A stretch of 64,000 bases of DNA from contig NZ_JRMH01000002.1 in assembly GCF_000803315.1 (NCBI RefSeq), forward strand, positions 124,001 through 188,000. Direction: 5' to 3'. This document shows positions 20,689 through 29,600 of the stretch, in pieces. Position 1 is the stretch's first letter. Every line of letters starts with the position of its first letter. Under the pieces are notes generated by a model. The model made no database searches. It was not told where the DNA came from and worked only from the letters and a program-made list of their open reading frames with translations. The stretch comes from Pectobacterium actinidiae (GTDB taxonomy: Bacteria > Pseudomonadota > Gammaproteobacteria > Enterobacterales > Enterobacteriaceae). The translations under genes were made by a program, and so were the position numbers.

Positions 20689-22434
20689 TTACTTTTTGTC
20701 CTGCGGTTTCACCGCCAGTGCATCAACAATCACCCGGAACAGATCGGTGTTTTCCATATAGCCACGAATGCGTTCAGCACCGGGGCCGCTGGCCTGAATC
20801 ACCATATCGTCAACGGCATGAACGCCCGTATCGGAAGAGCGAGGCAGGATCCCTTCACGGAATACCGCACCCGGTACTTTTTCGTAGGCTTTGTTGGCAA
20901 CGTATTCGTCTTTTTCGTTCTTGATAGCAGGAACGAACTGGTTATCCAGCTTCGGACGGAACGTTTCGTAATAATCCGGGAAGTTGTTGAAGAACACGGC
21001 AAGACGTTTAGACACGTTCAGATCATCCGGGTAGCCGTCTTTGTTGGCATCCTGATAGTTTGGGTAGCCTGCATCTTCATACACGCCGACTTTCTCACGC
21101 ATCTCGGTGCCAGGCTTGTTGTCATCCACCGTACCGATGATAGACAGACCATGCGTATGGTCACCCGTCACGATAATCATCGTATCCGGGTTTTTCTCGG
21201 CGAATTTCTTGGCGATGGCAACAGACTGATCCAGCATGATGGTGTTAGTGAAAGCGCGTTCCCAATCCAGCGGGTGAGAAGCTTTGTCGATCAACGCCGA
21301 TTCCACCATCAGGAAGAAGCCATCCTGATTTTTGGACAGCACATCCAGCGCCGCCTGCGTCATGTCCGTCAGGTCAGGCTGGTTCGGGAATTTCCTGGCA
21401 ACGTCGTTTTTCAGGAAACGACGATCCATCACACCATCCATGTTGCCAGTGTGGAACAGCCCCAGCAGCTTCGTCGCCTGTGCCGCGTTTTTCTTCAGTG
21501 AATCCGCATCGGTCACCAGTGAATAACCCGCCTGCTGGAATTTCTCAACGTAGTTGGTTTCGTCTTTACGCTTTGAGCCCGGCGTGCTTTTTGGCAGGAA
21601 GTAGGCAGAACCGCCGCCCAGCATGACGGTAGGCTGCACGTTGTAGAACATCTCGACGATTTCAGCTTTATCCGCACGACGGCGAGTATGAGAGACAACT
21701 GCCGCTGGCGTGGCGTCCTGAAGTTCAGCATCGCTGACTACGCCGACAGACATCTTGGTAGAACGGGTCAGCAGCTCACCCAGCGTTTCCTGCTTCGGAT
21801 GTTCCAGTGAATTTTTGCTGCGGCTAACGTACACCCCCAGCGCGTTCACACCGGATTTGTGACCGGTCATGTAGGCGCTCATGGTGTTGGCGCTGTCGGC
21901 CGCAATGGAGTCGGTACTGGACGTACCGGCAAACGCCATATATTGCAGGTCGTCAATCGCCAGACGACCGTCCGCTTTCCCTTCCGTCACCCCTTTGGAC
22001 AGGATGCGTGCGCCAGTACGGTGCGCAACGGACAGCCCATCGCCGATGAACAGAATCACGTTTTTAGCTTTACGCGTACCAGACGCCGAATAAACCTCCC
22101 AGTTCACCAGCGTCTTTTTGCCTTTGGCTTCGGCTTCTACCACATACTTACCGGCTTCCGGCAGGCTCACGTCGCGCAGCCAGATCGTGGAGGCGTTGCC
22201 GCCATCTTCACGCTCAACAAACGAGGCCGTTTTGCCCAGCACCTGTTGGTAATCTTTGCCGTTAATCAGAATGCGAATATCTTGTGGCTTAAGCACTTCA
22301 TCAAACTCGACTTTAAAATCGAATTTCCCGCCCGCCAGCATGGTGGCGCGGTCAATCGGATAAATAGCCTGAGCCTGCACCATCCCCGGTAAAGCAGCAG
22401 AAATCAGTAAAGGCAGTAACCAGCGAGCTTTCAT
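20689..22434 (-). CDS. Secreted alkaline phosphatase-superfamily enzyme
   Basis: 581-aa periplasmic metalloenzyme with a Sec signal peptide (MKARWLLPLLISAALPGMVQAQ), a beta-rich N-terminal extension (about 25-115), and a full alkaline phosphatase domain. Metal and catalytic blocks: NVILFIGDGLS (first metal Asp), STDSIAADSANTMSAYMTG (nucleophile region), LMVESALIDKASH, and the metal-binding VTGDHTHG. At 581 aa it is longer than E. coli PhoA (471 aa) and may prefer another phosphoester. It is the first gene of a run with the DUF3299-like protein and the ABC pair. As a zinc enzyme it fits a metal-supply theme. I leave the symbol empty because it is not a clear PhoA orthologue. Confidence 0.88.
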   Translation of the reverse strand: MKARWLLPLLISAALPGMVQAQAIYPIDRATMLAGGKFDFKVEFDEVLKPQDIRILINGKDYQQVLGKTASFVEREDGGNASTIWLRDVSLPEAGKYVVEAEAKGKKTLVNWEVYSASGTRKAKNVILFIGDGLSVAHRTGARILSKGVTEGKADGRLAIDDLQYMAFAGTSSTDSIAADSANTMSAYMTGHKSGVNALGVYVSRSKNSLEHPKQETLGELLTRSTKMSVGVVSDAELQDATPAAVVSHTRRRADKAEIVEMFYNVQPTVMLGGGSAYFLPKSTPGSKRKDETNYVEKFQQAGYSLVTDADSLKKNAAQATKLLGLFHTGNMDGVMDRRFLKNDVARKFPNQPDLTDMTQAALDVLSKNQDGFFLMVESALIDKASHPLDWERAFTNTIMLDQSVAIAKKFAEKNPDTMIIVTGDHTHGLSIIGTVDDNKPGTEMREKVGVYEDAGYPNYQDANKDGYPDDLNVSKRLAVFFNNFPDYYETFRPKLDNQFVPAIKNEKDEYVANKAYEKVPGAVFREGILPRSSDTGVHAVDDMVIQASGPGAERIRGYMENTDLFRVIVDALAVKPQDKK

Positions 22435-22435
22435 T

Positions 22436-22472
22436 GTTATGTCCTTGGTTGCGTCATTTAGCAGGACATAAC
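22436..22472 (-). promoter_or_regulatory. Dyad over the phosphatase ribosome-binding site
   Basis: A perfect 9-bp inverted repeat GTTATGTCC / GGACATAAC with a 19-nt loop ends 1 bp before the ATG. In the mRNA, the 3' arm covers the AAGGA site, so folding would hide it. It could equally be a DNA operator. Zur boxes contain GTTAT/ATAAC arms, but here the spacing is far too wide. Confidence 0.45.
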
Positions 22473-22550
22473 GTAGTTACCTTTTTTTACAGTTTGATGA
22501 ATTTCACCATAAATTATTGCACCTGCATCTATTGTTCATGACAGCTGCAA

Positions 22551-23561
22551 TCAGGATGTTGCTGGTTTTTGCATTTCAAACGCATTCAGCCGCCGCCATT
22601 CTCCGGGTGCCAGTCCCAGATGTTGCTGGAAAATACGGCTCAGGTGGCTGGGGTCTGAAAAACCGGTATCTACCGCAATTTGGGACAAAGTACGGGAAGT
22701 CCGTAACATCAGCCAACAGGCCTGCGCGATCTTCATTTCCATATACGCCTGCTGGATGGTACGGCCGATGCTCTTTTGCAACGATCTATCCAGCTGTCTA
22801 CGCGACAGGCCGCTGCGTTGTGCTATGTCCTCAGAACTAAGCCTGCTTGCCAGACTCTGGCGCATGATAATCAGCGCCCGTCGAACTGACATCGGCGAAT
22901 CTTCAAGCTCTGGGCTGTTCCATGTCAGGCTGGAGGGCGGCGCAAACCCGCCGACCAACATATCTGACAACCCCTTGATCGCCCTTTCCCTTCCCAATTT
23001 CTTTTCCAGCAAAAAAGCCGCCAGCTCAATAGTGGCACTACCTCCCGGACAGGAATAGACGTGCCCTTCCTCCATGACGTTCTTGTCTGTAACAGGCGCG
23101 ATCGACGGAAATAACGCTTTAAATTCACTGAAATGACGCCAATGAACAAGAATACGCTTGCCGGAAAACCCCGTTTCGGCGAGAAGAAACGCCGCATTAT
23201 CGACACTCACAAGGGGGATATGATGGCGTCGGAGATGCCGCAGTAAGGGAAGATAAGGGGCGGTATCAGACATGATTTTTTCCGGCATATTTCCACCGAA
23301 GATCACGAAGTAATCACACTTCCCCGCATGGAGCTGTCGTACTGAAACCGCCTCGTCTGGCACAAGCACAGCACCACAGCTTGCCGTCACGGGCTGGTTA
23401 TCCAGCGCAGTCAACTTCCAGGTGCAGTTCAATTGGCGGCTGTAGTCCTCCTCATCGCCGGAGAACCGCAGCTTGTCGAGAAACCCGCCGACTGACAGAA
23501 GGGAAAACCCCGGCATCAGCAGCAGAACAAATTTTACCTGAGGAGTAACCATTTTACGCAT
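22551..23561 (-). CDS. GlxA-type AraC regulator with DJ-1/PfpI domain
   Basis: 336-aa regulator. The N-terminal DJ-1/PfpI-like (class I amidotransferase fold) sensor domain spans about 8-190 (VKFVLLLMPGFSLLSVGGFLD; IFGGNMPE). The C-terminal AraC double helix-turn-helix spans about 230-325 (SRRQLDRSLQKSIG; IAVDTGFSDPSHLSRIFQQHLG). Such proteins control amino-acid or amine catabolism in several bacteria, often beside a transporter. The next gene, a LysE/RhtB exporter in the same direction, is a plausible target. An ATG at 23552 is an alternative start, with no clear ribosome-binding site for either. Confidence 0.85.
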   Translation of the reverse strand: MRKMVTPQVKFVLLLMPGFSLLSVGGFLDKLRFSGDEEDYSRQLNCTWKLTALDNQPVTASCGAVLVPDEAVSVRQLHAGKCDYFVIFGGNMPEKIMSDTAPYLPLLRHLRRHHIPLVSVDNAAFLLAETGFSGKRILVHWRHFSEFKALFPSIAPVTDKNVMEEGHVYSCPGGSATIELAAFLLEKKLGRERAIKGLSDMLVGGFAPPSSLTWNSPELEDSPMSVRRALIIMRQSLASRLSSEDIAQRSGLSRRQLDRSLQKSIGRTIQQAYMEMKIAQACWLMLRTSRTLSQIAVDTGFSDPSHLSRIFQQHLGLAPGEWRRLNAFEMQKPATS

Positions 23562-23682
23562 GCTCAGAAAAAAGCGGATCGCTACAAGGCAGTCCAGACA
23601 GAGATAACCCTATTTTAACCCTCAACGGGAAAATGTGGCACAGGCACTGGGAAAAGGTCTCATGTTCAGGAAAACTCACCCT

Positions 23683-24297
23683 TTATTTAATAAACAGTAC
23701 AACTCCGCCAATCATGATAAAAATGGTACCGCAGATCATGCTAAAGGCTTTTCCATGTGCCGCGAGGTAAGAGCGGAATCGCCCCGCAGCCAGATTGATA
23801 GCCAGTTCAGCCAGAAACTCTACGGCAGCAAAGGTGGCGACCATCACGGCGAATTGCAGCAATGTGTCTTTTGTCGGGTCGATAAACTGAGTGAGAAACG
23901 CCCCGAAAAACAGGAATACTTTTGGATTAGCCCCTGCCGACGCGGCCCCCTGAGTAAAGAGGGACAACCGATTTATCGATACCATAAGTTGAGCAGGCTC
24001 CCCCATATTCAGCGTCCTTAACCGCCATTGCTTTAAGCCCAGCCAGATAAGATACATGCCGCCCGCCAATTTTATGTAAGTTAGGAAAGAAGGGTAAGTC
24101 TTAAGCAAGACATCAATGCCAAACATAGACACGATCATTAGCAAAGCGAACGCCAGTATTCCGCCCAAAATCGTATACAGGGTTATCACCGGCCCGAATC
24201 GGATACTGTGTGTGATGACCAGTAACGCATTCGGTCCCGGCGTCAGAGCAAGGCCGCAGCAGGCGAGAGCAAAGTAAAACCATACGTGGATATCCAT
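23683..24297 (-). CDS. LysE/RhtB-family amino-acid exporter
   Basis: 204-aa inner-membrane protein with about six hydrophobic segments and the family N-terminal motif LACCGLALTPGPNALLVITHS. A GGAG site precedes the ATG. Members export amino acids or homoserine-lactone-like compounds; the substrate cannot be read here. The gene lies 121 bp upstream of the GlxA-type regulator on the same strand, and the fragment of acrD follows on its 5' side. Confidence 0.9.
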   Translation of the reverse strand: MDIHVWFYFALACCGLALTPGPNALLVITHSIRFGPVITLYTILGGILAFALLMIVSMFGIDVLLKTYPSFLTYIKLAGGMYLIWLGLKQWRLRTLNMGEPAQLMVSINRLSLFTQGAASAGANPKVFLFFGAFLTQFIDPTKDTLLQFAVMVATFAAVEFLAELAINLAAGRFRSYLAAHGKAFSMICGTIFIMIGGVVLFIK

Positions 24298-24461
24298 AAC
24301 ATCTCCTCTTTTACAGAGGTATTAAAACGAACTCTGCAACGCGAAGAAATGAACATTTCGGACTAAATATTGTTATTTATGGACATCACATCAGTCACCA
24401 TTCGGCTAACAGACGAAAGCGCTTAACCAGACCATCAGGCGACCGATTATTGCTGTTGATC

Positions 24462-24625
24462 CTATTCCGGCGTCTTCTCTTTTAACGGGAAGCGACGGCG
24501 CACGACGACAAAGAACAGCGGCACGAAGAAAATAGCGAGGAAGGTCGCGGCCAGCATACCGCCAATCACGCCCGTTCCCACCGCATGCTGACTTGCCGAG
24601 CCCGCCCCGCTGCTGGTGGCCATCG
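24462..24625 (-). pseudogene. Detached 3' end of acrD (last 53 codons)
   Basis: In-frame remnant encoding [20 protein letters not shown] and onwards to [12 protein letters not shown] and a stop. Bases 24490-24625 match 26692-26827 inside acrD over 136 bp with two differences. The tail KEKTPE is closer to the E. coli AcrD end (KPRPE) than the tail KERA of the intact gene. This suggests the fragment is the original acrD terminus, cut off by the island insertion. It marks the left edge of the AT-rich island. Confidence 0.88.
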
Positions 24626-24734
24626 CGTAACTTAAATTATTTAGAATATAGGGTAAGCAGGAAAACTCAGAGAACCTACAACTTCAAGTCTGACGAGGAT
24701 AAAAGCAAAAACCAGCACTGTCGTTATATTTCCC

Positions 24735-25100
24735 CTAATCAAGAGCGACTGCCGCCATAATAATTTCTTTTTTATCAGGGTAGACACTCAGATAAACGTC
24801 ATATTCACTATAAGACAGCGAACGCCAGCGGATAGTATTAGCATCAATATTTTCAGGAATAAACCCTTTAGCTACCAAATATCCTTCCAATTTTGATTGG
24901 TCAGCTGTTCCCATAAAAAATATTATATTTGTCTCAGGTTTGTTACCATCATGGGCTGAATAGGTTATGTAATAGTTCTGAGAGACAAGGGGAGTCTCCT
25001 TTATAACTTCCATTGAGAAGAAATGGTCATAAAACCAATTTTCTTTTGTATAAGAAAGACTATCAATAGTCATTAATTTAATTAATGCACATAGTACCAT
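24735..25100 (-). CDS. Putative immunity protein of the Hcp-linked effector
   Basis: Small (121 aa from the ATG at 25100), acidic and AT-rich. It is the last gene of an hcp - effector - small gene set, the position usual for type VI immunity proteins. I do not recognise the family. The in-frame codons just upstream of 25100 spell a hydrophobic run (FFFAFIAMVLCALIKL), so the true protein probably begins with a membrane anchor. It would start at the ATG at 25144, which overlaps the effector stop, but a 10-T run shifts the frame (see the separate entry). The product would then sit at the inner membrane facing the periplasm. Confidence 0.6.
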   Translation of the reverse strand: MVLCALIKLMTIDSLSYTKENWFYDHFFSMEVIKETPLVSQNYYITYSAHDGNKPETNIIFFMGTADQSKLEGYLVAKGFIPENIDANTIRWRSLSYSEYDVYLSVYPDKKEIIMAAVALD

Positions 25101-25144
25101 CGCTATAAAAGCAAAAAAAAAACAATCGCCTTATTAATCTCCAT
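25101..25144 (-). other. Poly-T tract that shifts the frame of the immunity gene
   Basis: On the minus strand an ATG at 25144 opens MEINKAIVFF and then a run of ten T (plus-strand A at 25113-25122), after which that frame stops. With eleven (or eight) T the frame would join the downstream gene to give a continuous membrane-anchored start. It may be a sequencing or assembly slip, a phase-variable tract, or a site of transcriptional slippage. Confidence 0.7.
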
Positions 25145-25835
25145 AGACCCTCTTATTGTTTAAATATACTCCAAAATCACTGTCATTTACAATTACGACA
25201 TCACCAGAATCGAAATTTGAATATGGCTTCACTGATTTCATAAAACTGGGTAATTCACCTAGATAAGGCCTTGCGTTTGGTGATTTTGATGGATCAGGAA
25301 ACAACAAAGGCTTAAACCCTTTATTCTTAAAATTTCCAATAGCGCCATAATAATCCCATCGTTTAATTGACTCACTTTTGCTAACAGGTTTTAAGTCAGA
25401 AAGATAATTTTTACCATGGATTGCTCGATAAAACCCAAGCAAATCGGACACAAGGTCTTCTCCACTAAAGCCACTGTCTGTAGCCCAGCTAAAAGGCCAA
25501 CTATCTTGCATTCCTTCAAATGCTATGCCCGTTCTCATCATCATAGCAAGAGCGATACTATGGCGTTCAGATAGTAAGCGCCCTCGGCGTATTTTCCAAA
25601 GACTGTACTTAGCAGTACCAGCCATCTTTCGTTTAACGAACATGTTTTGTTCATAACGAATATGATAAAACTTATCGAGCTTACTTTCACCTAATTCCAT
25701 TTGAGACAAAACACTCCTGATGTCATCACCTGATGCATGCCCCAAATCTACCCAACCTAATAGCTCGGTGTAAATGATACCATACTTCGCTGATATTACC
25801 TGATTGACATCCAATATTTCTGATCGCTTACTCAT
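25134..25835 (-). CDS. Putative Hcp-dependent T6SS effector, unknown family
   Basis: 233-aa protein with no signal peptide, encoded 30 bp downstream of hcp. I do not recognise a named toxin domain. Visible features: GWVDLGHA at residues 27-34, an Arg-rich basic patch (KIRRGRLLSERHS, about 81-93), the run IALAMMMRTG, and SGFSGEDLVSDLLGFYR (about 122-138). The Asp/His pair in GWVDLGHA is a candidate catalytic pair. Position between hcp and a small membrane-anchored gene, AT-rich codons, and lack of export signal fit a cargo effector carried in the Hcp tube. Function is inferred from context only. Confidence 0.6.
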   Translation of the reverse strand: MSKRSEILDVNQVISAKYGIIYTELLGWVDLGHASGDDIRSVLSQMELGESKLDKFYHIRYEQNMFVKRKMAGTAKYSLWKIRRGRLLSERHSIALAMMMRTGIAFEGMQDSWPFSWATDSGFSGEDLVSDLLGFYRAIHGKNYLSDLKPVSKSESIKRWDYYGAIGNFKNKGFKPLLFPDPSKSPNARPYLGELPSFMKSVKPYSNFDSGDVVIVNDSDFGVYLNNKRVYGD

Positions 25836-25865
25836 TTACTTTATCCGTCCTTGGCTTTCTAAAAA

Positions 25866-26345
25866 TCAATAAATTGAATCACTCCATAGCATATAAGTAC
25901 TCGTACGAGCAATAACATGCTCCAATGTTATTGATGAAAACTTAAATGATACATTTTCCTGAGGTTGACCGTCATTATCCGTTAATGAGTTGGGATAAAA
26001 ATAACGAATATCGTTAACGATCGCATCTTTTAAAGATATTTTAAAAAAAACTTCATATCCACCTAAGGATGAAGTTCTATACAATAAAAATTCGCAATTT
26101 AATTTTTCTTTATCATTCAAAGCCTGAGCTAAAAGCGGTGTGGATTTATCTATTGGTTTTCTTATATCAACAGGATGAAGAGATACATTTTCCAGTCGCG
26201 TAAATTGATTCATTAACTCATATATGAAAATTTCATCCTCATGCCCTGATTGATATTTATTACCAATCGAATCTACCGAGGATGCGCCTGCCGATATGAG
26301 GCCTTGTCTCTCACCGTTAATTTTTAAATAGATAATGCTAGCCAT
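25866..26345 (-). CDS. hcp: Orphan Hcp (type VI secretion tube protein)
   Basis: 159-aa Hcp-family protein of the enteric type: MASIIYLKINGERQGLISAG, DSIGNKYQSGHEDEIFIYEL, HPVDIRKPIDKSTPLL and the C-terminal VSFKFSSITLEHVIARTSTY are hallmark blocks. Hcp hexamers stack into the secreted tube and carry small effectors in their lumen. GGAG lies 6 bp before the ATG. No other T6SS structural gene is in the window, so this is an orphan hcp module that would depend on a main T6SS elsewhere. Strongly AT-rich compared with its neighbours, suggesting horizontal transfer. Confidence 0.92.
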   Translation of the reverse strand: MASIIYLKINGERQGLISAGASSVDSIGNKYQSGHEDEIFIYELMNQFTRLENVSLHPVDIRKPIDKSTPLLAQALNDKEKLNCEFLLYRTSSLGGYEVFFKISLKDAIVNDIRYFYPNSLTDNDGQPQENVSFKFSSITLEHVIARTSTYMLWSDSIY

Positions 26346-26669
26346 TTACTACTCCTATTCATTCCCTTGAAAATTAATACATCCTAAATAAATTTTTATC
26401 ATAAATTATTTTAAAGATCAAAGATAATATCATTACTGCTTTTACTTAGCAGTCGCATATCTAACGAGCATGACTATAAAATATTGAATAAATAATTTTA
26501 CACATATTTATTTGGTAGCACGTTGTAATGAATGTACTCGCCAGGTTTCAGGTTAATTGCATCACACACAGACGATGGAATTGTTGTCTGACCACGCACC
26601 GTTAAGAGAGTAGTCAGACAAGTGCATTACTCGTCTTGATTAATGACGAAGGCAACCACTGTGGTTCCA
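26346..26669. other. Intergenic spacer between hcp and acrD 3' end
   Basis: A 324-bp AT-rich spacer. It holds the hcp promoter and ribosome-binding site on the left, the prlF relic in the middle, and a small palindrome AACCA-CTG-TGGTT next to the acrD stop (26654-26666). No insertion-sequence ends or integrase gene are visible. Confidence 0.5.
26498..26626 (-). pseudogene. prlF-like antitoxin relic
   Basis: An open stretch of 42 codons without a usable start, encoding TVRGQTTIPSSVCDAINLKP and then GEYIHYNVLPNKYV before a stop. This matches the AbrB/SpoVT-type DNA-binding arm of PrlF, the antitoxin of the PrlF-YhaV module (E. coli: TIRGQTTIPAPVREALKLKP). The N-terminus, most of the C-terminus and any yhaV toxin are missing. 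Too short for a gene finder. It also overlaps a 9-bp hairpin TTGTCTGAC / GTCAGACAA (26584-26621). Confidence 0.7.
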
Positions 26670-29600
26670 TCATGCCCTTTCCTTCAGCGGAAAGCGACGG
26701 CGCACGACGACAAAGAACAGCGGTACGAAGAAAATAGCGAGGAAGGTCGCGGCCAGCATACCGCCAATCACGCCCGTTCCCACCGCATGCTGACTTGCCG
26801 AGCCCGCCCCGCTGCTGGTAGCCATCGGCAGGACGCCGAAGATAAACGCCAGTGACGTCATCAATATCGGCCGCAGTCGCTGGCGGGAGGCCTCCAGCGT
26901 GGCCTCAACCAGATCCTTCCCTTTCTGGTTCATTTCGTTGGCGAATTCCACGATCAGGATGGCGTTCTTCGCCGATAGCCCGACGACTGTCAGTAGCCCA
27001 ACCTGAAAATAGACATCGTTTTCCAGACCGCGCGCCCAGGTTGCCACCAGCGCCCCTAGCACGCCCATCGGCACCACCAGCATGACAGAGAACGGCACCG
27101 TCCAGCTTTCATAGAGCGCGGCCAGACACAGAAATACCACCAGCAGCGAAACCGCATACAGCGCGGGTGCCTGCGCCCCGCTTAGCCGTTCCTGTAACGA
27201 CATGCCTGTCCACTGCACCCCGAACCCTTCCGGCAGCTTCGCCACCAGCGACTCCATGACATCCATCGCCGTACCGGTACTGACGCCCGGCGTCGCCTCG
27301 CCGACAATCTCCAGCGAGGAATAACCGTTGTAACGCTCAAGGCGCGGCGATCCTGTTTCCCAGAAGGTTTGAGCGAAGGCGCTGAATGGCACCATGCCGC
27401 CGCTGTTGTTACGCACATACCATTTACTGACGTCGTCCGGCAGCATACGGAACTTCGCCGCCGCCTGAACGTAGACTTTCTTCACTCTGCCACGATCAAG
27501 GAAGTCATTCACATAGGTCGAGCCCCAACCCGTTTTCAACGTGCTGTTGATGTCATCTATCGACACGCCCAGCGCCTGTGCTTTGCGCTGATCGATATGA
27601 ATCCGCAGCTGCGAGCTATCATCCAGACCGTTATGACGCACGCGCGTCAGTTCGGAATTGCTGTCGGCCATGTTCAGCAATTGATCTCGCGCGTCCATCA
27701 ACGCATCGTGCCCCAGTCCACCAAGATCCTGTAACTGCATAGCGAACCCCGCGGCACTGCCCAAACCGTTAATCGACGGCGGGCTGCTGGCAAACACGCG
27801 CGCTTCCTTAATATGACGAAAGGCTTTGGTCGCGCGTTCGATTACGGCAAAGGAGCTACTTTCCGGCGTCGTGCGCTCGCTCCAGTCTTTCAGGCGCACA
27901 AACAGCCGCGCCACGTTCTGCCCGTTTCCGCCCGGCCCTGACCCGATGGTGGAAAACACAGACGTCACGGTGTCTTTTTCCTGCGTGAGATAGTACTGCT
28001 CGATCTTGTTGACCACCTGTAAGGTCTGCTGCTGCGTCGACCCCGGCGGGAGTTGCACTTGTGTCGTGAACACACCCCGATCTTCCTGTGGAAGAAACGA
28101 CGTCGGTAGCCGGAAAAACAGGAAGGCCATCATCCCGATGATGCCCATATACAGCAGCAGCCAGCGCCCGCTGTTTATCAGTATCTTGCCGACGCCACGC
28201 TCATACTTCAGCGACGTACGAGTAAAGTGCTGGTTAAACCAGCCGAAGAACCCTTTGCGACCGTGGTGTTGACCCTTGGCGAGCGGCTTGAGCAGCGTCG
28301 CACACAGCGCGGGCGTCAGCGTCATCGCGACCAGTACTGACAGGATCATCGAGGTCACAATCGTGATAGAGAACTGGCGATAAATCGCCCCTGTGGTGCC
28401 GCCAAAGAAGGCCATCGGCACAAACACGGCGGACAGCACCAGCGCAATCCCGACTAGCGCCCCTTGCACCTGCCTCATCGATTTTCGCGTCGCCTCCCGT
28501 GGCGAGAGCCCTTCTTCGCTCATCACTCGTTCTACGTTTTCCACCACCACAATGGCATCGTCGACCAGCAGGCCAATCGCCAGTACCATCGCGAACATCG
28601 TCAGGGTGTTCAGGCTAAAACCGAAGGCATACAGCACGGCAAACGTGCCGAGCAACACCACCGGCACCGCAATCGTAGGAATCAGCGTGGCGCGAAAATT
28701 CTGCAAGAACAGGTACATCACCAGAAAGACCAGCAGCACCGCTTCAAACAGGGTTTTCACCACATCGGTGATCGAGGCTTTTACAAAGGGGGAGGTTTCG
28801 AAAGCGATTTTGGCTTCCAGTCCATGCGGGAAGTACTGAGACAGTTCCTCAATACGCTCTCTGACGCGCTTATCGGTTTCCAGCTCATTCGCACCGGACG
28901 CCAGCTTCACCCCCAAACCGGAGGCGGCCTGACCGTTGAAGCGGCTGAGAAAATCATAACGCTCTGCACCAAGCTCCACTTCCGCGACATTGCCGAGCGT
29001 CACGGCGGAGCCGTCTTGATTGACGCGCAGCGTGATATCGCGAAACTGCTGCGGCGTCTCTAACAACGATTGCGCGTTGATCGTGGCGTTCAGCGCCTGA
29101 TTATCCACCGACGGCACGCCGCCGACCTGCCCTACCGACACCTGACTGTTCTGCGATTCGATAGCCCGCACTACGTCGCTGGTCGTCAGTGCATAATCCA
29201 TCAGTTTGGCCGGATCCAGCCAGATGCGCATCGCATACTGCGATCCATAGGAATCAACCTCGCCCACCCCGCTAATGCGGCTGATCGGCTCCTGAATATT
29301 GGTTGCGACGTAATCGGCGATGTCCTGTTTGTCCATGCTGCCATCGGTAGAAACAAACGCGACCATCAGGATATTGGTATCGCCGGTTTTGCTGACAGTG
29401 ACACCCTGCTGCTGGACTTCCTGTGGCAGCTTGCGAGTGGCGGACTGAAGCTGGTTTTGCACCTGCTGGCGGGCTTCATCGGGATCGGTGCCAGCCTCGA
29501 AGGTCAGCATGACTCTGGCTTGCCCGGTATTGCTGCTGTCCGAGGACATGTACATCAGGTTATCCAGCCCGGTCATGCTCTGCTCGATAACCTGTGTAAC

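Noticed and set aside
20818..21501. 227-aa open frame opposite the alkaline phosphatase gene
   Set aside because: Antisense shadow of a well supported gene; composition is Arg/His/Val-rich with no family resemblance.
22436..22472. Considered as a Zur box for the zinc-like operon
   Set aside because: Arms end in GTTAT/ATAAC, but the 19-bp spacer is far too long for a Zur site. Kept only as an unassigned dyad.
23635..24021. 128-aa plus-strand open frame near the RhtB gene
   Set aside because: Largely antisense to the LysE/RhtB exporter, with no recognisable domain.
24600..26660. Considered as an insertion sequence or integrative element with transposase
   Set aside because: No transposase, integrase, terminal inverted repeats or tRNA target is visible; only the duplicated acrD end brackets it.
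28464..29063. 199-aa open frame opposite acrD
   Set aside because: Antisense to a clear RND transporter; highly basic and His/Gln-rich, typical of reverse-strand shadow.
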